From contig CAIOFF010000035.1 in NCBI GenBank assembly GCA_903857495.1, forward strand, positions 124,001 through 188,000: a DNA stretch of 64,000 nt. Reading direction: 5' to 3'. The stretch comes from an uncultured Holophagaceae bacterium (GTDB lineage Bacteria > Acidobacteriota > Holophagae > Holophagales > Holophagaceae). Position 1 is the first letter of the stretch. The number at the start of each line of letters is the position of its first letter. This document shows, one piece after another, positions 1 through 8,073 of this stretch. Position numbers and translations under genes: made by a program. The notes under the pieces were generated by a model. That model was not told the DNA's origin. It did no database searches and saw only the letters and a list, made by a program, of their open reading frames with translations.

Positions 1-454
1 CATAGGCCTGCTCGCGCCCGGTCCGGGGGGTGCCCGAGTAGAGCAGCCGCTGGTTGAGCACCGTGGCGACCTTGCTGAGCACGGCGATGGCGGCGGCGCC
101 GTCCTTCGCCAGGCTGGCCAGGACGGCATCGCGGTCCAGGTCCAGCAGCACCGCCGGGGTGAGGGTGGCGCCCGTGGCGGTGTGGCTGCCCACGGCCAGG
201 AAGGCCTGCTCGCCGGCCACGTCGCCGGGGCCCAGGATGACCACGGGCTCCGGGCCGTCCCCGTTGTCCCGGGTGATCTCCACCCGGCCCTCGGCGATGA
301 CGGTGGCCCCCGTGCGCGCCTCCCCCTGCCGGAAGAGCCCGGTGCCCGCGGCCACCTCGCGCCGGCGGGCGGCGCGGGCGATCAGGCTGAGGTCCGTGTC
401 GGACAGGCCCGAGAAGATCTCGCAGCGGCGGAGGACAGACGTGATCGCATCCAT
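1..454 (-). CDS. Cyclic-nucleotide-binding (CRP/FNR-like) protein, partial
   Basis: This minus-strand frame begins with MDAITSVLRRCEIFSGL and runs off the left edge, so the C-terminus is missing. The visible part is a cNMP-binding beta-roll: an N-terminal 'LRRCEIFSGLSDTDLSLIA' helix region, then 'GTGLFRQGEARTGATVIAEG', 'VVILGPGDVAGEQAFL' and a following helix. This layout is typical of CRP/FNR regulators or of stand-alone sensor domains. Whether a helix-turn-helix follows cannot be seen. The start was chosen because the fold begins there and no in-frame upstream start fits better. The gene is too incomplete to assign a ligand; the domain call is solid, the role is not. Confidence 0.75.
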   Translation of the reverse strand, partial: MDAITSVLRRCEIFSGLSDTDLSLIARAARRREVAAGTGLFRQGEARTGATVIAEGRVEITRDNGDGPEPVVILGPGDVAGEQAFLAVGSHTATGATLTPAVLLDLDRDAVLASLAKDGAAAIAVLSKVATVLNQRLLYSGTPRTGREQAY

Positions 455-569
455 GGACAGCACCTCGGAGCCCGGCACCGGGCAGGGGCCATGGTACTGA
501 GATCACCAGAGAACCCGGTCACGAATGAACCTGGGGGGCGGTTGCCTTTACGATTCGTATACCAGGGGG

Positions 570-1217
570 CTATCGCCCGCTCTTCTTCCAATCCGCCAGG
601 AAGCCCTCGACGCCCTTGTCGGTGAGGGGGTGCTTGAGCATCTGGTCGAAGACCTTGGTGGGGATGGTGGCCACGTGGGCCCCGGCCAGGGCGGACTCGG
701 TGACGTGCCGCGGGCTGCGGATGCTGGCGGCCAGACACTGGGTGTCGAAGCCGTAGTTCTCGAAGATGGCGCAGATCTCGCGGATCAGCTCCATGCCGTC
801 GAGGTTGATGTCATCCAGGCGGCCCACGAAGGGCGACACGTAGGTGGCGCCGGCCTTGGCGGCCATGAGGGCCTGGGTGGAGCTGAAGCAGAGGGTGACG
901 TTGGTGTGGATGCCTTCGGCCGTGAGGGCCTTGCAGGCCTTGAGCCCCTCGGCGATGAGGGGCAGCTTCACCACCACGTTCTTGTGGATCTTGGCCAGCC
1001 GTCGGCCCTCCTCGATCATGCCGGGAGCCTCCAGGCCGATGACCTCGGCGCTGATGGGGCCGTCCACGATGGCGCAGATCTCCGCGATGATCTGCTCGAA
1101 GGGCTTGCCCGTTTCCTTGGCGATGAGGCTGGGGTTCGTGGTGACGCCGTCCAGGATCCCGAGCGCGTTGATGCGCTTGATCTCGTCGATGTTGGCGGTA
1201 TCGATAAAAAAGCGCAT
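570..1217 (-). CDS. tal: Transaldolase (TalC/fructose-6-phosphate aldolase-like, short form)
   Basis: At 215 aa this matches the short class of transaldolases (TalC/FSA-like single-domain TIM barrels), which transfer a dihydroxyacetone unit between sugar phosphates in the non-oxidative pentose phosphate pathway. It opens with [16 protein letters not shown], has the '[12 protein letters not shown]' strand, the Schiff-base lysine in '[11 protein letters not shown]' (about K84), and '[14 protein letters not shown]' near residue 140. A good ribosome-binding site (GGAG) precedes the ATG. Transaldolase and fructose-6-phosphate aldolase activities cannot be told apart reliably by eye; transaldolase is the more common activity in this family. 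The gene stands alone between a CRP-like gene and the divergent thyX. Confidence 0.9.
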   Translation of the reverse strand: MRFFIDTANIDEIKRINALGILDGVTTNPSLIAKETGKPFEQIIAEICAIVDGPISAEVIGLEAPGMIEEGRRLAKIHKNVVVKLPLIAEGLKACKALTAEGIHTNVTLCFSSTQALMAAKAGATYVSPFVGRLDDINLDGMELIREICAIFENYGFDTQCLAASIRSPRHVTESALAGAHVATIPTKVFDQMLKHPLTDKGVEGFLADWKKSGR

Positions 1218-1312
1218 GGGGACTCCAGTCGGGAATCAGGATACCAGGGGGCGTCGGCCTGGAAGGGGACGGGGCCCTTCCGCCGCGATACCCTGGGACC
1301 CGGAGCCCGCCC

Positions 1313-1993
1313 ATGACGAACCCCGAGATCAAGGTCCTGGACAAAGGCTTTGTGCGCCTCATCGACCACATGGGGTCCGACCTCAGTGTGGTCAACGCGG
1401 CCCGGGTCTCCTTCGGCAAGACCAAGGAGGCCTTCGAGGACTCGGACGCCAAGCTGGTGGACTACCTGGCGGAGCACGAGCACACCTCCCCCTTCCGGCA
1501 CACGGCGCTGACCCTCCACGTGAAGGCGCCGATCTTTGTGTTCCGCCAGTGGATGAAGCACCGGATCGGCAGCGAGTTCAACGAGATCTCCGGGCGGTAC
1601 GTGGAGTTCCCCGAGGACGAATACTTCGTGCCCGCGGCCTTCCGCCGTCAGGCGAAGGTGAACAAGCAGGGCAGCGAGGGCAGCATCGACGAGGCGCACC
1701 GCGAGCGGGCCATGGCCAGCTACCTGGAGAGCTGCCGCGGCGCCGTGGCCCACTACAAGGAGCTGCTGGCCCTGGGGGTCTGCCGCGAGCAGGCCCGCTG
1801 CGTGCTGCCCCTGGGCCTCTACTCGGAGGTCTACTGGACCGTGAGCCTCCAGGCGGTGGCCCACTTCATCCGCCTGCGGGCCGACGGCCATGCCCAGTGG
1901 GAGATCCAGCAGTATGCCGCCGCCGTGCGCCAGCTGGTGGAGCCGCTCTTCCCCGTGGGTCTCAAGGCCCTGCTGGCCTCCGGCAAGGGCTGA
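1313..1993 (+). CDS. thyX: Flavin-dependent thymidylate synthase ThyX
   Basis: A 226-aa protein that methylates dUMP to dTMP using methylenetetrahydrofolate and FAD/NADPH. The ThyX signature region is visible as 'QWMKHRIGSEFNEISGRY', with the usual first Arg of the RHRxxS motif replaced by Lys. Upstream are 'VVNAARVSFGK' and 'HTSPFRHTALTLHV', which are also typical of the family. The C-terminal half carries the 'ARCVLPLGLYSEVYWTVSLQAVAHFIRLR' core that binds nucleotide and flavin. The length is normal for the family. It is divergent from tal and convergent with the DUF5916 gene, only 12 nt away. Confidence 0.95.
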   Translation: MTNPEIKVLDKGFVRLIDHMGSDLSVVNAARVSFGKTKEAFEDSDAKLVDYLAEHEHTSPFRHTALTLHVKAPIFVFRQWMKHRIGSEFNEISGRYVEFPEDEYFVPAAFRRQAKVNKQGSEGSIDEAHRERAMASYLESCRGAVAHYKELLALGVCREQARCVLPLGLYSEVYWTVSLQAVAHFIRLRADGHAQWEIQQYAAAVRQLVEPLFPVGLKALLASGKG

Positions 1994-2005
1994 GCTGGTC
2001 CCGGT

Positions 2006-4444
2006 TCAGCGGAACAGCCAGCTGACCTTGGCCTGGATCACGTCATCCGAGGGCAGGTGCCGGAGGAGGGCCAGGTCTGTATAGGCCGCGAGGCTGGCCC
2101 GGTCGTTGATGAGGTCGTTCGTGCTGGCGCCGTGGGTGAAGACGAGGAAGAAGGTCGAGCCGGGCTGGAACTCCCAGCGGGTGATGAGGTTCACGTTCCA
2201 GGTGCGGTAGCTGAAGGCCGTCTGCGGCGTCGTGCCGGCGGGCTGGTCCGCGGGCAGGCCCGCATCCAGCGTGAGGTCGTTGACGTAGTGCTTCAGGTCG
2301 CGGTAGTTCCAGTTGGCCGCCAGCCACTGGCTCAGCAACTGCAGGGACAGCTGCGGCGTGAAGGCATAGGCCAGCCGCAGGGTCTGGTTCAGCTGGTTCA
2401 GCTGCCGGAGGCCGACGATGGGCGTGGCCACGGGCGTCTCCAGCCACTTCTGCTCGCCCGTCTCGCAGGTCACCACGGTGGACAGCTGGAGCTCCAGGGC
2501 GCTCGTGGGCTTCAGCACCAGGAGCTGGGAGGTGTTGGTGGTCGGCCCGCCCTCGGCCCAGGAGCGGCTGCTGGCTAGGCGGAGGTACCAGGGCCGGTTG
2601 GCCGGGGTGTCGAAGCCCAGGCTGGCGTAGGGCACCGAGGGCCGGGCCAGGTACTTCTTCACAGGGTCGGCGTAGGTTCGTAGCTCCCGGTCATCCTCGA
2701 CGGCCCGGTTCACGCCGGTCCCGGCCCAGATGGAGACAAAGTTGGTGAAGTCCGTCCGCGCAGAGCCGTTGAAGTTGCGCAGAAAGGTTCGTCCCGCCTG
2801 GTCCCGGGCCGCGGTGTGGCTGAAGCCCAGGCTCCAGTTCCGCAGCACCCCCCAGGTCTGGTCCCAGGTGCGGGAGAGCGCCGCGTAGAGGCGCTGGTCA
2901 TCGGAGCGGGCCAGGTAGCCCAGGTCGTTGGGGTTGTAGGTCCGACCCGTGTTGATGGCCTGGGACTCGAAGCTCCAGCCCCCCCGCCACTCCTGGTGGT
3001 AGCGCAGGCGGGCCCGCCAGCCCTGCTCCTGGGCGTCCCGGGGGCCGGCCTGGCTGCGGCTGAGGGTGCCCTCCACCAGCCCGCTCTGGTCGGCGGTCTG
3101 GTAGGCGCCGTCCACGGCGTGGACCTGGGCCAGGCGGCCGCTGAGCCCGCCCTGGTGCATGCCCGAGGCGAACCCGCCCACGTAGCTGCCCCGGTCGTCC
3201 AGCAGCTGCTGGACCCGCAGCACGCCGTAGTTGGTGAGGGGCGAGAGCTCGCGCCTGAAGCGGGCTCCGGAGGCATCCTGGAGCACGGCCTGGGCCGGCT
3301 CCACGCTGGCCCCGAGCAGGCCGACGTTGGTGCCGTTGCTGTATTTGGCGGTGTATTTCGCGGCGGCGGTGATATCGGTGGCGTTGGGGCGGTCCACCAG
3401 GCTCTCCCCGGCGTTCAGGGTGGGGTCCGCCACCCCGCGGCCGATGCGCCGGCTGTAGAAGAGGTCCGGTCCCGCCACGCGGAAGAGGTCCATGCCCTCC
3501 AGGAAGAAGGGTCGCTTCTCCGGGAAGAAGGTCTCCACCGTGCCCAGGTTCAGCACCGCCTGGTCCACCTCCACCTGGCCGAAATCCGGCCGGACGGAGA
3601 GGTCCACCTGGGCGTGGGAGCTGAGTCCCCACCGGGCGTCCACGCCGGGGCGCAAGTCCCCGTGGCGGTCATCGTAGCCGCGGGCGGTCTCGAACTTCCG
3701 CGCGGCGGAGAGGTAGGGGACGACCTCCTGGCGGGGCTGCGGCTCCAGGCCCTCGAGCCCCCGGAGCTCGGGGAAGTGGCTCACGAAGCCGCTCCCGCCG
3801 CGGGGCACCACCATCCAGCGGCTGGACTCGCGGGTGACCCCCTGGTCCACCCGGCCGAAGTTGATGCCCCAGGTCTGGGGGCCCTTGCCCGGCTTGAAGC
3901 GCAGGAGCGACAGGGGGATCTTCAGCTCCGCGGTCCAGCCGTCGGCGTCCACGCTGACCGCGCTCTCCCAGACGCCGTCCCAGCTGGCGTTGTAGGTGGC
4001 GTTGTTGTAGATGATCTGGTCCTTCTGCACCCCCGCGGCGTTCACCTCGAAGACCAGGGCGGTGCGGCGGTCGTGGTTGGAGTCGATGGCCACACTGAAC
4101 CAGTCGCTCAGGCTCTCCTGGTCGCGTCGGTGGAGCCGCTGCACCACCGTGGCCTCGCCGTGGTCCAGGACCCGGTCATGGTGCATCCGGGCGCCGACAT
4201 AGAGGAACCGGGCATCGTAGAGGACGCGGACCTCGGTGCGCTGGAGGGCCGGAACTCCCCGCTGCGGCCACTCCTGGGTGAACTCCGTGGCGACGGGGGC
4301 CCTGGCCCAGGCCGCCTCCTCCAGCCGGCCGTCCAGGCGGATGACCATGGCGGCGGGCAGGGCCTGGAGGCTGGACCCGGGTCCCGTGGCAGCCGGGGCT
4401 GATCCAGAGCTCAGGAGGTAGGGCAGCAGGAAGGCGGCGCGCAT
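2006..4444 (-). CDS. DUF5916 outer-membrane protein with N-terminal CBM9-like domain
   Basis: An 812-aa exported protein. The start is placed at MRAAFLLPYLLSSGSAPA, which gives a short signal peptide; the longer ORF in the track adds 151 residues of antisense composition. Residues around 35-240 look like a carbohydrate-binding-module-9-type beta sandwich ('IRLDGRLEEAAWARAP', 'VRVLYDARFLYVGARM', 'WTAELKIPLSLLRF'). Then comes the DUF5916 hallmark 'FFPEKRPFFLEGMDLF', and the C-terminal half consists of amphipathic strands ending in WLFR, consistent with an outer-membrane beta-barrel. The function of the family is unknown. It is convergent with thyX and divergent from the DUF192 gene. Confidence 0.85.
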   Translation of the reverse strand: MRAAFLLPYLLSSGSAPAATGPGSSLQALPAAMVIRLDGRLEEAAWARAPVATEFTQEWPQRGVPALQRTEVRVLYDARFLYVGARMHHDRVLDHGEATVVQRLHRRDQESLSDWFSVAIDSNHDRRTALVFEVNAAGVQKDQIIYNNATYNASWDGVWESAVSVDADGWTAELKIPLSLLRFKPGKGPQTWGINFGRVDQGVTRESSRWMVVPRGGSGFVSHFPELRGLEGLEPQPRQEVVPYLSAARKFETARGYDDRHGDLRPGVDARWGLSSHAQVDLSVRPDFGQVEVDQAVLNLGTVETFFPEKRPFFLEGMDLFRVAGPDLFYSRRIGRGVADPTLNAGESLVDRPNATDITAAAKYTAKYSNGTNVGLLGASVEPAQAVLQDASGARFRRELSPLTNYGVLRVQQLLDDRGSYVGGFASGMHQGGLSGRLAQVHAVDGAYQTADQSGLVEGTLSRSQAGPRDAQEQGWRARLRYHQEWRGGWSFESQAINTGRTYNPNDLGYLARSDDQRLYAALSRTWDQTWGVLRNWSLGFSHTAARDQAGRTFLRNFNGSARTDFTNFVSIWAGTGVNRAVEDDRELRTYADPVKKYLARPSVPYASLGFDTPANRPWYLRLASSRSWAEGGPTTNTSQLLVLKPTSALELQLSTVVTCETGEQKWLETPVATPIVGLRQLNQLNQTLRLAYAFTPQLSLQLLSQWLAANWNYRDLKHYVNDLTLDAGLPADQPAGTTPQTAFSYRTWNVNLITRWEFQPGSTFFLVFTHGASTNDLINDRASLAAYTDLALLRHLPSDDVIQAKVSWLFR

Positions 4445-4549
4445 GGGACTCCTCGCCCATGGTGCCACACCACGCGAGGTATCATGGAGGCGTGGTCGCA
4501 GCCTTGTGCCCGTTGGCACAGCGCCGATCGTGGGTTTCCGGGAGTCCTC

Positions 4550-5032
4550 ATGCGCATGTTGCTCGCCATCCTCCTCTCCCTGCCGCTGCTGGCCGGGGGC
4601 GGGGGAACCGTCACCTTCAAGCAGACCTCTTTCCTGTCTGAGGTCGCGGCCACAGAGCCGGAAAAGGCGAAGGGCCTGATGTACCGGCAGAGCCTGGCGA
4701 AGGACCGCTGCATGTTCTTCGTCTACCCGGCGGACGGCGACCACGCCATCTGGATGAAGAACTGCCTCATCGCCCTCGACGTGGCCTGGGTCGACGCCGA
4801 GGGCCGGGTGGTGGAGACCGTCGAGCACATACCCCCCTGCAGCCCCATGCGCGGCGACGACTGCCCCAGCTACGGCGGGTCCGTGCCGGCCCGACACTTC
4901 ATCGAGTTCGCTGCGGGGACCTTCAAGCGCCTGGGCCTGAAGAAGGGCGACCGGCTGGGCTGGGAGCTCACCCTCGATGATGGCCGGGTCGTGCGCGGCG
5001 GCGTGCCCGCGGCCAAGGCCAAGAAGAAGTAG
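4550..5032 (+). CDS. Exported DUF192 family protein
   Basis: A 160-aa protein starting at MRMLLAILLSLPLLAGGG behind a GGGAGTCCTC ribosome-binding site; the upstream ATG in the track would bury the signal peptide. The mature part carries the DUF192 fold: 'EPEKAKGLMYRQSLAKDRCMFFVY', 'HAIWMKNCLIALDVAWVDAEGRV' and the late 'ARHFIEFAAGTFKRLGLKKGDRL'. The family is small, usually exported and functionally uncharacterised. The Cys residues around 'HIPPCSPMRGDDCPSYGG' could form a disulfide in the periplasm. It ends in an AKAKKK tail. Its stop codon directly abuts the stop of the convergent phosphoesterase-like gene. Confidence 0.88.
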   Translation: MRMLLAILLSLPLLAGGGGTVTFKQTSFLSEVAATEPEKAKGLMYRQSLAKDRCMFFVYPADGDHAIWMKNCLIALDVAWVDAEGRVVETVEHIPPCSPMRGDDCPSYGGSVPARHFIEFAAGTFKRLGLKKGDRLGWELTLDDGRVVRGGVPAAKAKKK

Positions 5033-5809
5033 CTAGTCTTCCGACCTGCTGCTGTCCTTGCCCTTCCGGGTGGGGCGGGTGAGGGTGCGGAGGTGCTCGG
5101 GGGTGGGTGGCAGCTCCGCCAGATCCACGGCGCTCAGGCGGTCGGCGAGCAGCTTCCAGACCCGGGCCTGGCGGGGCAGGCGCTCGGGCTGGATCACCTC
5201 GAAGCCCTGGGCGTAGCTCACGAAGGGCGGCATCACCAGCGCGAAGCCGGTGTAGAGGAAGGCCGGCAGCCGCAGCCAGTCGGGCTCGCCCTGGGGGCCG
5301 GGGCTGGGCACGGCGAAGAGGGGGTGTACGCCGCCATTGATCCAGAAGCCGTTGGACGGGTCGTGACGGGGATAGACGAAGATGCGGCGGCGGTGCATGA
5401 GGGTGAAGGGGCCCACGCGATGCTGCTCCACGGGCACGATGCCGGTGCCGTCCAGCGCGGGGCCGCTGCTGCGGTCCGGGTGGCCCACCACCTGGATGAC
5501 CTTGCGGCCGCCCCCCTTGAGCTTGCGGAAGATGGTGCGCAGCTCGTCGGCCTCTTCGCCTTCCACGGTGCCCTGGCTGGGCTTCAGGTCCCCCAGGAGG
5601 GCCACCTGCTCGGGGGCGTACTCGTCCAGGAGGCTGAAGACCCGCTCCCAGATCTCCATCTGAGGTGTGGCGGGCATGGGGTCGGGGCGGCGGCGGCGGG
5701 CGGCGCCCAGGCCGAAGAAGAGGTCCGAGAGCACCAGGGTCTTGTGCCGGGGCAGCCACACGGCCCGACGGCTGTCGAGCACCACATCTTCGTTGAGCTG
5801 GACCTGCAC
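5033..5809 (-). CDS. Calcineurin-like metallophosphoesterase family protein (PdeM-like) with eroded metal site
   Basis: A 258-aa protein with the overall layout of PdeM-type phosphoesterases (often linked to ligase-associated DNA repair): an N-terminal beta-hairpin, 'TLVLSDLFFGLG', 'VALLGDLKPSQG', 'VIQVVGHPDRSSG', 'FTLMHRRRIF' and 'WINGGVHPLFAV'. The family expects D-x-H, GDxxH, GNHD and GHxHP. Here they read D-L-F, GDLKPS, GHPD and GGVHP, so several metal ligands are substituted. Either it is a non-catalytic paralogue or it uses a different site. No DNA ligase or helicase partner is nearby. The fold assignment is fairly secure; an enzymatic function is doubtful. Confidence 0.65.
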   Translation of the reverse strand: MQVQLNEDVVLDSRRAVWLPRHKTLVLSDLFFGLGAARRRRPDPMPATPQMEIWERVFSLLDEYAPEQVALLGDLKPSQGTVEGEEADELRTIFRKLKGGGRKVIQVVGHPDRSSGPALDGTGIVPVEQHRVGPFTLMHRRRIFVYPRHDPSNGFWINGGVHPLFAVPSPGPQGEPDWLRLPAFLYTGFALVMPPFVSYAQGFEVIQPERLPRQARVWKLLADRLSAVDLAELPPTPEHLRTLTRPTRKGKDSSRSED

Positions 5810-5931
5810 AGGGGCCTCCGGACCTTCATTTGACCATGAGGAGCCGCCGGCGCGGTCCCTGGTCGCGCCCAGCGGGAATTCCGAAAGACACGCCAGCCCG
5901 CACTGCGCCAGAATCCGGTGAGGGAGACCGC

Positions 5932-6720
5932 ATGGTCCTGGACGCGAACCACCTGCTGGCGGGCCTGGGCACGGGCCTGAGTGGCGGCCTGCTGGCCGGG
6001 CTGTTCGGCGTGGGCGGCGGCCTGGTGATGGTGCCCCTCCTGGGCACGATCCTGGGCCTCGACCAGCACCGGGCGCAGGGCGCCACCCTGGCGGCCATGC
6101 TGCTGCCCACGGGGCTGCCGGCGGTGCTGCAGTACCGCCGGCGCGGGGTGGCCTCCAGCCTGCCGCTGGTGGGCGTGCTGATCCTGGGCTTCCTCTTCGG
6201 CGTCACCGGGGGCTCCCTGGTGGCCAACGGCATCCCCTCCTGGCTGCTGCGCTATGGCTTCGCGGCCTTCCTGCTCTTCCTCGCGGTCCGGACCCATCTG
6301 CGCCGGGAGCTGCCGACGGTGGACCGCGCGGCCGAGCCTCTGGTGGTGCGCGAGGGGCTCTGGGCCCAGGGGCTCCCGATCGGCGCGCTCGCGGGCCTGG
6401 TCTCGGGCCTGACGGGCCTGGGCGGCGCGGTGGTGGTCATCCCCCTGCTGGCCGCGCGGTTCCGCATGACCCAGCACGAGGCGCAGCTGGCCAGCCTCAT
6501 GATGCTGCTGCCGCCCATCGGCCTGCCCGCGGTCTTCATCTACAGCAAGGCCCAGGGCGGCCTGCCCTGGGTGATCATCGGCGGCGTGGCGCTGGGGTTC
6601 GCGGTCGGGGCGCTGGCGGGGGCCAAGGTGGCCACCCGCCTCCCGGGCGGCCGCCTGAAGCAGTTCTTCTCGGTGCTGCTGGTCGCCATGGCGCTGCTGG
6701 TGGCGCTGCGGGGCCGGTGA
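5932..6720 (+). CDS. TSUP family (TauE/SafE) membrane transporter
   Basis: A 262-aa polytopic membrane protein built from two related halves, each beginning with a Gly-rich membrane segment: 'GLFGVGGGLVMVPLLG' near residue 25 and 'GLTGLGGAVVVIPLLA' near residue 165. This internal duplication is the TauE/SafE (sulfite/sulfonate or anion exporter) pattern. About eight hydrophobic segments can be counted. The start at MVLDANHLLAGL follows a GAGGGAG ribosome-binding site; the longer ORF prefix is hydrophilic and arginine-rich. The substrate cannot be read from the sequence. Its stop is one base from the stop of the convergent DUF1501 gene. Confidence 0.88.
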   Translation: MVLDANHLLAGLGTGLSGGLLAGLFGVGGGLVMVPLLGTILGLDQHRAQGATLAAMLLPTGLPAVLQYRRRGVASSLPLVGVLILGFLFGVTGGSLVANGIPSWLLRYGFAAFLLFLAVRTHLRRELPTVDRAAEPLVVREGLWAQGLPIGALAGLVSGLTGLGGAVVVIPLLAARFRMTQHEAQLASLMMLLPPIGLPAVFIYSKAQGGLPWVIIGGVALGFAVGALAGAKVATRLPGGRLKQFFSVLLVAMALLVALRGR

Positions 6721-6721
6721 A

Positions 6722-8062
6722 TCAGAGGAAGCCCAGCCGGGGGTAGGCGCTGCCGAGCAGGGTGTCCGTGGCCGTGGCCGCCTGGCCCAGCCAGCGCTCG
6801 AGCACCGTGGCGTAGAGACTCCGGAAGTCGGTGGTGTATTTCATGTTGCCGTTGGAGTCGAGGCTGGTGAGGTCGGGATAGCCGCCGTAGAGGCCACCCT
6901 TGACAGACTTCCCCACACAGAACGCGAGGCCCGCGGTGCCATGGTCCGTGCCGCCGTTGTTCTCCTGCACCCGCCGCCCGAACTCGCTGTAGGCCAGGAT
7001 CATCACGCGGTCCTGGGCGAGGCCTGCGGTGGTGGTGATGGTGGCCAGGTCGTCGTAGAAGGCCTTGATGGAGCCGCCGAGGGCCCGCTGGAGGTTGGGG
7101 TGGTCCACGGCCTGGTTGCTGTGGGTATCCCAGCCGCTGAGGCGCGAGAAATAGACCTGGGCGGGCAGCCCCGCGGCGATCATCTGGGCAATGAGCTTGA
7201 GCTGGGAGCTGAGGCTGGTGCTGAGGGCCGCGCCGCTCAGCTTCAGCACGGGATAGGTCGCATCGCCCGGGTAGAGCACGGTGGGCGTGCGGGCCGTGAG
7301 GGTGCCGCCCGTCCCGAAGGCCGAGTTGTTCTGGGCGTCGAAGAAGAGCTTGCCGGCCTGGGCCGCCGCGAGGATCCCCGGGTCGGCACTGCTGGTCGAG
7401 AGGGCGGTGCCCCAGCCAGTCTCCAGGGTGGTCGCGTCGGGCACGGTGCTGGTACTGAGCAGGTAGGCGGGGTAGACGTAGCCGCCGGCGCTGGTGATCG
7501 ACACAAAGCTGCGGGTGGCGCCCTTCAGCATCACGGGCAGGTCCGGGGTCACCGTGAGGCCCCGGAGGACATCTCCCGAGGGATTGAAGGCCGTGTCCGC
7601 GAAGCGCCCCAGCCAGCCGTTTCCGGCCGGAACGGCAGCGCCCTGCCCCCACAGATCGATGCAGGTGAAGTGGGAGAGGTTGGGGTTGGGCATGCCGATG
7701 CCCGGGATCCAGGCCACGTGCCCCAGGGCGTGGAGCGCGTCCATGCCCGTGAAGTCCTTGTTCAGGGCCATGCCGCTGCCGAGGTCCGTGAGCAGGGCCG
7801 GGTTCGTGATGCCGAGGGTGGCGCGCTTGGTCTGGTAGACGCCCAGGTTGGCGCCGGCATTGGGCGGCGTCACGTTGAGCCAGTCGTAGCCCCCGTCGAT
7901 GTTCACGATGACGAGGATGGGCGAGGCGGAGGTCGGCGTGGGGGTCGGCGGGGTGCCGCCGCCCGGGCTGGAGCTGGACCCGCCACCGCCGCAGGCGTCG
8001 AGCCCGGCAAGCAGGGCTCCCGTGGCGCCCAGGGTCTGGATGAACTCGCGACGCGTGGTCAT
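6722..8062 (-). CDS. DUF1501 family protein with Tat signal
   Basis: A 446-aa protein starting MTTRREFIQTLGATGALLAG, a twin-arginine signal (TRREF) followed by a hydrophobic stretch and a possible lipobox 'GLDACGGG'. A Ser/Gly/Pro/Thr-rich linker follows. The body resembles the DUF1501 family (sulfatase/alkaline-phosphatase-like fold): 'LVIVNIDGGYDWLNV', 'RLSGWDTHSNQ', 'VMILAYSEFGRRVQENNGGTDHGTAG'. DUF1501 genes usually lie beside DUF1800 genes, as here (11 nt gap), and the two are thought to act together at the cell envelope, but their substrate is unknown. It is the last gene of a three-gene minus-strand operon. Confidence 0.9.
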   Translation of the reverse strand: MTTRREFIQTLGATGALLAGLDACGGGGSSSSPGGGTPPTPTPTSASPILVIVNIDGGYDWLNVTPPNAGANLGVYQTKRATLGITNPALLTDLGSGMALNKDFTGMDALHALGHVAWIPGIGMPNPNLSHFTCIDLWGQGAAVPAGNGWLGRFADTAFNPSGDVLRGLTVTPDLPVMLKGATRSFVSITSAGGYVYPAYLLSTSTVPDATTLETGWGTALSTSSADPGILAAAQAGKLFFDAQNNSAFGTGGTLTARTPTVLYPGDATYPVLKLSGAALSTSLSSQLKLIAQMIAAGLPAQVYFSRLSGWDTHSNQAVDHPNLQRALGGSIKAFYDDLATITTTAGLAQDRVMILAYSEFGRRVQENNGGTDHGTAGLAFCVGKSVKGGLYGGYPDLTSLDSNGNMKYTTDFRSLYATVLERWLGQAATATDTLLGSAYPRLGFL

Positions 8063-8073
8063 GGCGGCCTCCC

